Of a DNA stretch of 21,822 nt, positions 5,269 to 11,297 are shown one piece after another. Positions within the stretch are counted from its first letter, which is position 1, and each line of letters begins with the position of its first letter. The stretch is from a virus. A program made the position numbers and the translations under genes. Location: the IMG/VR virus record IMGVR_UViG_3300042400_000624, positions 1 through 21,822 of that record; one strand, given 5' to 3'. The notes under the pieces are model-generated. The model was not told where the DNA came from and did not search any database. It saw only the letters and a list, made by a program, of their open reading frames with translations.

Positions 5269-5495
5269 TGCTAAATCTTATTGAATCTAATCAACCTATG
5301 TCACCAGAACAAAAGATTAAGGAGTTGTATGTAGGTCGTGTTGTAGAATACCATAGACCACATTACCCAGATAGCATTTTGTATGTTCATATAGTCAGAT
5401 TTCGGGAGATGTGTGGATGGACATTAGGAACAGGTATTGTAGTGAATAATCTTGGTAGAGAACATACAATATCATTAGAGGAAATAAAATTATGA
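5268..5495 (+). CDS. Small phage protein with SH3-like pattern (75 aa)
   Basis: TGATG overlap with the upstream stop. Beta-rich composition after residue 20 (VGRVVEYHRP, ILYVHIVRF, WTLGTGIVVNN, EHTISLEEI) suggests a small barrel. Pattern-based only. Confidence 0.65.
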   Translation: MLNLIESNQPMSPEQKIKELYVGRVVEYHRPHYPDSILYVHIVRFREMCGWTLGTGIVVNNLGREHTISLEEIKL

Positions 5496-5740
5496 AAGTT
5501 TATGTAGTAACTGCATATCGGTGGGGTAATAGAGAATCCCATAGTTATGTTGTAGGTGCATTTGATAATGAAGAAAATGCAATCAAAGAAGCCAAACTTG
5601 AAACAGAATGGAGAGGTGGTAAATATGAATGTGAAGTTCGTTCAATGGAATTAAATGAATCATTGAAATATAAGAACTATGATGTTGTATTGGCATTACC
5701 AAAACCCGTTTTGGAGTTGAAGAATGAACGAAAAGATTAG
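5492..5740 (+). CDS. Small conserved-type phage protein (82 aa)
   Basis: ATGA overlap with the previous gene. Pattern of strand-helix-strand: VYVVTAYRWGNRESHSYVVG, then DNEENAIKEAKLETEWRGGKY, a layout familiar from short phage proteins of unknown function. The last codons contain a 20-bp sequence (5709-5728) repeated at 6237-6256, including a ribosome-binding site and ATG that begin a decayed copy of the 6015 gene (MNEKI). Confidence 0.7.
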   Translation: MKVYVVTAYRWGNRESHSYVVGAFDNEENAIKEAKLETEWRGGKYECEVRSMELNESLKYKNYDVVLALPKPVLELKNERKD

Positions 5741-5752
5741 AGGCAAATGATT

Positions 5753-6010
5753 ATGGTAGAAGAAGAATATGTAAATTTTACAGAAGATGTTTGGAATAAC
5801 ATTAAGGTTTTAAAAGATAAAGAAGCAATTGAAATGCTTAGATTGGTCAATGAATCAATTGAAGCAGTGACTAAGTGTGCTAAACAATCTCAAAAAATAA
5901 GTCACAATAAGCATATAGAGGATAAGTATAAGTCTGCTCTATTTGAGTTAGAATTGAACCGCACTTATGCTGAATCCTTTTTAGTTAGAGTTAAAGCAAT
6001 TGGGAGATAG
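5753..6010 (+). CDS. Helical phage protein, unknown function (85 aa)
   Basis: ATGs at 5747 and 5753 are in frame. GAGG at 5740-5743 is better spaced for 5753. Predicted long helices (WNNIKVLKDKEAIEMLRLVN, HIEDKYKSALFELELNRTY). Could form a coiled coil. Not recognised. Confidence 0.65.
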   Translation: MVEEEYVNFTEDVWNNIKVLKDKEAIEMLRLVNESIEAVTKCAKQSQKISHNKHIEDKYKSALFELELNRTYAESFLVRVKAIGR

Positions 6011-6014
6011 AAGA

Positions 6015-6248
6015 ATGAACGAGAAAATTTATGATCTTGCTGAACAGGCTGGCTTTGAAAATGGTCACCAAGATCGTTATGGAAACTCATACTCGTATGA
6101 ATTGGAAAAGTTTGCTGAATTGATTGCGAAGGAAATTCTCAATATATCGGATGAAGTCATTACCCTTAGCGATAGCCCAGAATGGTTGATATGTGAAAGA
6201 TTGGGCATCAACCATGACTGGCGAAGACAAGATAATTTTTGGAGTTGA
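6015..6248 (+). CDS. Small conserved-type phage protein MNEKIYDLAEQAGF (77 aa)
   Basis: ATG at 6015 follows GGGAGA, and an upstream TTG at 6000 is less likely. The sequence IYDLAEQAGFE..ELEKFAELIAKEI matches a short family I recall as hypothetical proteins in many phages. No known activity. It ends with a tryptophan-rich tail (HDWRRQDNFWS). Confidence 0.7.
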   Translation: MNEKIYDLAEQAGFENGHQDRYGNSYSYELEKFAELIAKEILNISDEVITLSDSPEWLICERLGINHDWRRQDNFWS

Positions 6249-6251
6249 AGA

Positions 6252-6275
6252 ATGAAAATAATAATCGGTAATTAA
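6252..6275 (+). pseudogene. Start of a gene cut off at the endonuclease boundary
   Basis: A good ribosome-binding site (GGAG, 6241-6244) and ATG at 6252 lead into only seven codons (MKIIIGN) before a TAA that falls at the edge of the endonuclease gene. This looks like the 5' remnant of a gene interrupted when the endonuclease arrived. Confidence 0.35.
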
Positions 6276-7018
6276 TCAGGTAATCTAATACACAACCAAC
6301 CTTTATAGTGTTTTCTTTTACCTCTAGATACTTCAGACATAGAACTGTTGTGCAAATTATTCTTTTTACAAAATGCAGATAAACTACAAATTTGAAATTG
6401 CTCACCCTCTGGAGAAGTTACCAAATAATTTTTACCATTTGCTAGGGAAAGTTTTAATAGATGTTCGTCTGATCTGGTTGGCATCTTGGTTCCAAGTTTC
6501 ATAGAACTTATTTTTTTGTTGATAGTATCTTGTTGTTCTTGTGTTCTTTCTGATATGGTATTTTGTCTTTTTAATTCTCTATCAGCTCTTTGCTCATTTG
6601 TAAAAGATGCCCAAGCATCTAAAGAACTGGTAATTCTCGTTGGGCTAATTTTTCCATAATTAGGATGGTCTTCACCTTTTTTACCGTACATATGATTACC
6701 CGATCCTGATAATGCACCAGTTAATCCATTTTCAGGAATAAGATTAGCCCATTCTTTGGATTCTACTATGTTATATTCTTCAGAAAAAAACAATGCAAAT
6801 TCAGTTAGCAGTTCTTTATTGGTGTATAATTCAGAAACCCATAAAGTAACCACATGCTCTTTGCCATATTTTTTGATGTGTCTGGTCCAATATTTACCTG
6901 AACCTAGATATTTGTATGGATCTCTGTTGGTTTTACCAAAGTATTTTAATCCAGTAACAGAATGTTGCTTAATATAAAGATAAGTTGGTGCTATGGTATA
7001 AATAGTTGTGCTGGTCAT
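6272..7018 (-). CDS. GIY-YIG homing endonuclease with NUMOD DNA-binding motifs
   Basis: The start at 7018 is chosen because AGGAGT lies just upstream on the minus strand. An upstream in-frame ATG (7084) lacks this. The N-terminal nuclease domain (residues ~10-100 of 248) has the GIY-like TYLYI (12-16) and KYFGKT (25-30), GSGKYW (39-44), a catalytic-type Glu near 73 and Asn92 (WANLIPEN). NUMOD3-like repeats follow (GNHMYGKKGEDHPNYGK, ~108-123), then a NUMOD1-like helix-turn-helix end (ICSLSAFCKKNNL, GKRKHYKGW). This is the layout of T4 Seg-type free-standing homing endonucleases. It is opposite to its neighbours and lies between an operon and its probable terminator, as expected for an insertion. 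Confidence 0.9.
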   Translation of the reverse strand: MTSTTIYTIAPTYLYIKQHSVTGLKYFGKTNRDPYKYLGSGKYWTRHIKKYGKEHVVTLWVSELYTNKELLTEFALFFSEEYNIVESKEWANLIPENGLTGALSGSGNHMYGKKGEDHPNYGKISPTRITSSLDAWASFTNEQRADRELKRQNTISERTQEQQDTINKKISSMKLGTKMPTRSDEHLLKLSLANGKNYLVTSPEGEQFQICSLSAFCKKNNLHNSSMSEVSRGKRKHYKGWLCIRLPD

Positions 7019-7051
7019 TATAGACTCCTGTTTATGTAGAAAATGATTAGA

Positions 7052-7089
7052 GCCAATAGATATTTGCAGTATCGTGATTGGCATTTTTT
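7052..7089 (+). terminator. Rho-independent terminator of the P10 operon
   Basis: GCCAAT (7052-7057) pairs with ATTGGC (7077-7082), with further inner pairs (GATA 7059-7062 / TATC 7070-7073), and is followed by TTTTTT (7084-7089). No plus-strand gene immediately precedes it. It most plausibly terminated the P10 operon before the endonuclease inserted. Confidence 0.55.
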
Positions 7090-7094
7090 ATTGC

Positions 7095-7123
7095 TTGACT
7101 TATAACATTATTCGTTATATAAT
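7095..7123 (+). promoter_or_regulatory. Class I-like promoter P11
   Basis: TTGACT (7095-7100) preceded by TTGC, 17-nt spacer, TATAAT (7118-7123). The downstream sequence (AGTATTTATAC) diverges from the other cassettes. It drives the 7158 gene and probably the following ones. Confidence 0.75.
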
Positions 7124-7157
7124 AGTATTTATACAAATTGAAAATTGGTGAAGAAAC

Positions 7158-7796
7158 ATGAAAATATATATATCAAATTATACCTCACATTGGATTTCTC
7201 CTTTCATAATCCTAGAGAAGTTCTTTTGTTGGCGTAAAGGCTACGATGCCTATAAAAACCAACCACCAAAATGGTTACAAACTTTATGCGAATGGAATCA
7301 AAAGTTTTTGGATACAGTTCATCCTAGAATAAATTATATAAAGATTGATCGTTGGGACACATGGAGTATGGACCATACATTGGCTCCAATTATTTTGCCA
7401 ATGTTGAAAGAATTGAAAGATTCTAAACAAGGTGCTCCTTATGTTGATGATTTTTTAGTCCCAGACGAACTAAAGTCAATGAATGCTCCAAGATGTGAGA
7501 ATGAATGGGACACTGATGATAATTGGTTCAAGAGATGGGATTGGTGTTTGGGAGAAATGGTTTTTGCATTTGAAAGTTTGATTAATGATGACTGGATGGA
7601 CAAGTTTAAGACTGGCGTATCAGATATAACTTGGGTTGAATCTGATGAAGTATATGAAGGCGATACTTGTTGGGAAATGAAACACGGAGCAAAGCATACT
7701 CAAAAATATGATTGGGATGGAATGAAGATATATGAAGCCAGAATCCAAAATGGATTTGAACTATTCGGGCGGTTCTATAGAAATTTGTGGAGTTGA
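7158..7796 (+). CDS. Conserved phage protein of unknown function, Trp-rich (212 aa)
   Basis: ATG at 7158 follows GGTGAAGAAAC. The protein is rich in Trp and Asp, with characteristic blocks IDRWDTWSMDHTLAPIILPM, GAPYVDDFLVPDEL, WDTDDNWFKRWDWCLGEM and a terminal FELFGRFYRNLWS. I recall homologous hypothetical proteins with WSMDHTLA and WDWVLDEM blocks in many large phages. Function is unknown. No signal peptide or membrane segment. Confidence 0.8.
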   Translation: MKIYISNYTSHWISPFIILEKFFCWRKGYDAYKNQPPKWLQTLCEWNQKFLDTVHPRINYIKIDRWDTWSMDHTLAPIILPMLKELKDSKQGAPYVDDFLVPDELKSMNAPRCENEWDTDDNWFKRWDWCLGEMVFAFESLINDDWMDKFKTGVSDITWVESDEVYEGDTCWEMKHGAKHTQKYDWDGMKIYEARIQNGFELFGRFYRNLWS

Positions 7797-7797
7797 T

Positions 7798-7971
7798 ATG
7801 AAATTTGCGTTATTGATGTTGATAAGTTGTATTATCGGTGTTGCCTTATGGTGTATTTTGGGCATTACATTAGAACAATATGGTGTATCTAATCTATGGT
7901 TTATGGTGGCAGGATATTGGTTCTATCCAGTATTTAGTTTTCTCAATGAAAGAATTATGGGTAATTTATGA
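7798..7971 (+). CDS. Small two-TM membrane protein (57 aa)
   Basis: Start ATG at 7798, after GGAG (7789-7792), overlapping nothing. The same frame is open upstream but lies inside the previous gene. Two hydrophobic segments: LLMLISCIIGVALWCILGI (~5-23) and LWFMVAGYWFYPVFSFL (~33-49). Not recognised. First of three small envelope peptides leading to the porin. Confidence 0.65.
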   Translation: MKFALLMLISCIIGVALWCILGITLEQYGVSNLWFMVAGYWFYPVFSFLNERIMGNL

Positions 7972-8066
7972 AAAAATTAAACTTATTCATCTTAAAATGT
8001 GCGGTATGGGTATCAACAGTTGCCCTATTTGTTCTTGTAATCAGAGTTATTGAGGATATGCAATAA
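7968..8066 (+). CDS. Single-TM peptide (32 aa)
   Basis: ATGA overlap with the previous stop. MKKLNLFILKCAVWVSTVAL, then LFVLVIRVIEDMQ, is one membrane helix with a basic N-terminus. Coupled to the next gene by TAATG. Confidence 0.55.
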   Translation: MKKLNLFILKCAVWVSTVALFVLVIRVIEDMQ

Positions 8067-8239
8067 TGTGGATTCTACTATTATTAGTTGTAAGTATTAA
8101 TGATGCTTATTCGCCAGATGCTACAATTCAAGTTCCTATTAAAACAGAAAAGGAGTGTAAACAAGCAGTAACAAATATGACATATTGGTCTAAACTTAAC
8201 AATTACCGAATAACCTCTGTATGCAAAAAATTATATTAG
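8066..8239 (+). CDS. Small secreted or membrane peptide with two cysteines (57 aa)
   Basis: TAATG overlap at 8066. The N-terminal WILLLLVVS is a hydrophobic, signal-like segment. The remainder (DATIQVPIKTEKECKQAVTN, RITSVCKKLY) carries two cysteines about 22 residues apart that could form a disulfide in the periplasm. It overlaps the porin start by 19 nt. Confidence 0.55.
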   Translation: MWILLLLVVSINDAYSPDATIQVPIKTEKECKQAVTNMTYWSKLNNYRITSVCKKLY

Positions 8240-9822
8240 CATTACTATTAGTATCAACAAATGCTCTTGCGATGGATCTATATGTAGATTCAAAAACTAA
8301 ACAAATTTATGCAGAACCTGGACCAAACCGAGTTCTTATGGGTTCATTCGAAAAGGTATCAACCGAACCAGTAGCAACTAAATCCGAAGTAAAGGCAATA
8401 AGAGAAGAATTAGAGTTAAAGAATAATGAAATAAAAGCCTTATCAGAGTTTGCTGCAGAAGCAAATGGTCCAGAGTCAGCACATCTTAGTTTGAAAGATG
8501 GGATTCATATGGCTACAAAGGATGGTAATTTTACTGCTGGCATCAATGGTCGTATGCAAATTGATTCTCAGATTAATGAGCAAACATTACCTAATGCATA
8601 TCAAGGCATTTATGCTTCTCCAACGGGAGTTCCAGTTACATTAAACAATGGCGCTGGATTAAGACGAGCAAGAATTGGTGTTGAAGGAACGTTCTTTAAG
8701 AAAACCGATTATAAATTTGAATATGATTTTACAAGAGGTAATGGATTAAATGCAGGTGGTATAACAGATGCGTATATTAGATACAACTTTACCAAACCAT
8801 TCTCAGTTAAGGTTGGTGCCTTTAAAGAGCCGTTCAGTTTAGAAGAAGCAACAAGTAATAGGTATACAACATTCATTGAACGTAACATGGCGGTTAATAC
8901 TTTTGTTGATAACCTTAACACATATAAAGTAGGTATTGGTGCTAATTATGCGGTTGATAGATGGCAGATTGGTTCATCGTTTCAAACAGAAGGTGTAGGT
9001 GGATATAACAATGCTTATGGTAGCAATTCATTAACTGGCAGTACAGGAAGTGCTGTTAATACAAATGGTGGTGTGAATAGAAACGGTGGTGGTGGTGATA
9101 CTTCATGGGAAGCAAACACTAGAATATCTGGTACTCCTTGGATGTCAAGTAAAACTAAATTCCTTCATATAGGTACTTCAGGTTCTTATATTTCTATCAA
9201 CAACAATTACACAGGCAACGGAACTTATAATAATGGTGGTGTAATCTTTGCTAATGGTGTTGGTGGTAACGTAGATCGTACTGCTATACTAAACACTGGT
9301 AACTTAACATCAGGTAAAGATGGTGCAAAAGGATCACATCAAGCAAGTACACTTACTAGATTTGGTGGAGAATCTGCTTTAGTATATAATGCATTCTCAA
9401 TGCAAGGTGAGTATATACAAACTAATGTATCTGGAACAGGATACGATAATGCTGTATTAGATGGTTATTATGGTTATGCAACATACTTCTTAACAGGTGA
9501 ATCTAGGAATTATAAAGCAAAAACTGCTGCATGGGATAGAATCAAACCTAATAGAAACTTTGATATGAAAGGTGGATGGGGAGCATGGGAAATTGCGTCT
9601 GGTTATGATTATATGAATTTGAATTCTGGTGGAGTAAATGGTGGTAGAGCATCAACTGTTAAATTTGGATTGAACTGGTATCCACATTCTCATCTTAGGG
9701 TAATGACAGATTATGTACACGTTCTTGATATAAATACAGCGAGTGTTTCTAATTCAACATCAAAGGCGTGGAATGATGCTTCACTAGATATGGTAGAAAC
9801 TAGATTCCAAGTAGATTGGTAA
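8221..9822 (+). CDS. Outer-membrane porin of the phosphate-selective O/P family
   Basis: 533 residues with a clear signal peptide (MQKIILALLLVSTNALA, cleavage near 17/18), a short charged coiled segment (~55-80) and a 16-stranded-type barrel. Family hallmarks: FTAGINGRMQID, GLRRARIGVEGTFF, DYKFEYDFT, ITDAYIRYNF, FSVKVGAFKEPFSLEEATSN, then ATYFLTGESRNYKAKTAAW and GGWGAWEIASGYDYMNL. The terminal VETRFQVDW ends in an aromatic residue, as BAM-inserted barrels do. It is longer than typical OprO/OprP (about 440 aa), mainly through Gly/Asn-rich loops (~255-360). No strong ribosome-binding site precedes the start, so coupling to the overlapping 57-aa gene is likely. Substrate (phosphate or other anion) is inferred from the family only. 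Confidence 0.9.
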   Translation: MQKIILALLLVSTNALAMDLYVDSKTKQIYAEPGPNRVLMGSFEKVSTEPVATKSEVKAIREELELKNNEIKALSEFAAEANGPESAHLSLKDGIHMATKDGNFTAGINGRMQIDSQINEQTLPNAYQGIYASPTGVPVTLNNGAGLRRARIGVEGTFFKKTDYKFEYDFTRGNGLNAGGITDAYIRYNFTKPFSVKVGAFKEPFSLEEATSNRYTTFIERNMAVNTFVDNLNTYKVGIGANYAVDRWQIGSSFQTEGVGGYNNAYGSNSLTGSTGSAVNTNGGVNRNGGGGDTSWEANTRISGTPWMSSKTKFLHIGTSGSYISINNNYTGNGTYNNGGVIFANGVGGNVDRTAILNTGNLTSGKDGAKGSHQASTLTRFGGESALVYNAFSMQGEYIQTNVSGTGYDNAVLDGYYGYATYFLTGESRNYKAKTAAWDRIKPNRNFDMKGGWGAWEIASGYDYMNLNSGGVNGGRASTVKFGLNWYPHSHLRVMTDYVHVLDINTASVSNSTSKAWNDASLDMVETRFQVDW

Positions 9823-9842
9823 TAATTAAATAGGAGAAATAA

Positions 9843-10619
9843 ATGTTAAAACTTGAACAACTGAAAAAGATTTGCCCGAACAATAAACAACCTGAAGCAT
9901 TACTTGAGGTTCTTAATAAAGTTCTGCCAGAATATGAAATCAATACCAAGAAAAGAGTTGCTGCTTTCTTGGCGCAATGTGGTCACGAATCTGCTCAGTT
10001 TACAGCATTGAAAGAAAACTTGAACTATTCTGCTGAAGGTCTATGTAAAGTATGGCCAAAAAGATTTACTTCTTCTGCTATGGCAAAACCGTATAATCGT
10101 AATCCAGAAAAGATTGCTAATAAAGTATACGCTGATCGTATGGGTAATGGTTCAGAAGCATCAGGTGAAGGATTCAAGTTTCGTGGTCGTGGATGTATTC
10201 AATTGACTGGTAAAGATAACTATTCAAAATTTGCTAAATCAATAGGCAAATCATTAGATGAAACTGTTGCATATTGTGAAACGCTTGAAGGTGCTATTTG
10301 TTCAGGTGCTTTCTTCTGGCAAACAAATAAACTAAATCAATTCTGTGATTCTGGGGACTTTACTACATTAACAAAACGTATTAATGGTGGTACTATTGGT
10401 TTGAAAGATCGTCAACACCATTATGATATCGCAATGAGTGTAATTGATGAAGACGTATTTGCTAAACCAGTTCCTGTTGCAGTTGTTGCTCCTGCTGTCG
10501 CTGCAGCAATTGTTGCTCCTATTGTTGTTGAAGAAGTAGCAATTCCTGATGAACAAGCTGAAGAAAAGAATGACGATTGGCTTGATGATATTGGTAACTT
10601 TTTCTCTAATTTATTCTAA
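9843..10619 (+). CDS. GH19 (chitinase-like) endolysin with hydrophobic C-terminal tail
   Basis: Cleaves peptidoglycan at lysis. Residues ~1-205 form a GH19 lysozyme-type domain: catalytic Glu49 in GHESAQF, Glu58 nearby, GEGFKFRGRGCIQLTGKDNY (109-128), and FFWQTNKLNQFCDSGDFTTL with RINGG. TAGGAGAAATAA precedes the ATG. Unusually, a tail of about 55 residues follows: an Ala/Val/Pro segment (~208-233, PVAVVAPAVAAAIVAPIVV is part of it), an acidic stretch and an amphipathic end (DDWLDDIGNFFSNLF). The tail may anchor the enzyme to a membrane. There is no N-terminal signal. Confidence 0.88.
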   Translation: MLKLEQLKKICPNNKQPEALLEVLNKVLPEYEINTKKRVAAFLAQCGHESAQFTALKENLNYSAEGLCKVWPKRFTSSAMAKPYNRNPEKIANKVYADRMGNGSEASGEGFKFRGRGCIQLTGKDNYSKFAKSIGKSLDETVAYCETLEGAICSGAFFWQTNKLNQFCDSGDFTTLTKRINGGTIGLKDRQHHYDIAMSVIDEDVFAKPVPVAVVAPAVAAAIVAPIVVEEVAIPDEQAEEKNDDWLDDIGNFFSNLF

Positions 10620-10628
10620 GGTTATACT

Positions 10629-11030
10629 ATGAAAAAACTATTATTGATTACATTATTTGCAACTTTATCTGGTTGTGCTTTACTTGATGCGTATAATATG
10701 GCAGGATTTGATTCTAATGAGTATCAATTAGCAACTGAAATTAGATCAATGGCAGAAGTATCTGTTAAAGATTGTGGTGATGGCGTTCTAATGAGACCTA
10801 ATGTTGATAGTCTATTATATGTAGCGACTGAGTTTAAGAATTATACTTCAAGTATTCCGCATAATGAAGAAGCATCTAGTATGTCTAAGTCTTTATTGGA
10901 CGAGGTTCAAGGAATGTCTGAACGATATAACACTACAAACCCATCACTAGCATATTGTAAAACTAAAATGAGTATTATTGAAAGATCTGCTAAAACCATA
11001 CAATTCGTATTAGGAGTTAAACCACGATGA
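10629..11030 (+). CDS. Lipoprotein, unknown function (133 aa)
   Basis: N-terminus MKKLLLITLFATLSGCALL carries a lipobox (LSGC, Cys16). The mature part is helical with three further cysteines. Position right after the endolysin suggests an outer spanin or a protein that modifies the envelope. It is longer than typical o-spanins and lacks a visible partner inner spanin. It overlaps the next gene by four bases. Confidence 0.75.
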   Translation: MKKLLLITLFATLSGCALLDAYNMAGFDSNEYQLATEIRSMAEVSVKDCGDGVLMRPNVDSLLYVATEFKNYTSSIPHNEEASSMSKSLLDEVQGMSERYNTTNPSLAYCKTKMSIIERSAKTIQFVLGVKPR

Positions 11031-11296
11031 ATATAAATGAAGTATTAAACTCATTAAATGGATTTGATGCAAAAGAAAATGATGAGTTGGAAACTATTGC
11101 ATCAACTGTTGCTGATTTATCTGAATTATATAAAGATAATCAAATCACTGATTCTGAATATCAAGAATTATTGAAAGATTTACAATTAGAAAAATCTATC
11201 ACAGTGGATGCTTCTGATTTAAATGCAAAAGCGCAATTGAAATTTATTATTGATACTGCAATTACTATTGCCGCTACAGCAGCCAAAGCGATATAA
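11027..11296 (+). CDS. Small acidic helical protein (89 aa)
   Basis: ATGA overlap with the lipoprotein gene. Acidic helices (NDELETIASTVADLSELYKD, DSEYQELLKDLQLE) end in a hydrophobic alanine-rich helix (FIIDTAITIAATAAKAI), which could associate with membrane. Function unknown. It is directly followed by the cyclase start. Confidence 0.7.
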   Translation: MNINEVLNSLNGFDAKENDELETIASTVADLSELYKDNQITDSEYQELLKDLQLEKSITVDASDLNAKAQLKFIIDTAITIAATAAKAI

Positions 11297-11297
11297 T

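Noticed and set aside
6997-7004. Exact TATAAATA, T4 late promoter consensus, on the plus strand
   Set aside because: It lies in the coding sequence of the endonuclease, and the next plus-strand gene is over 150 nt away with its own sigma70 promoter. Likely chance in AT-rich DNA.
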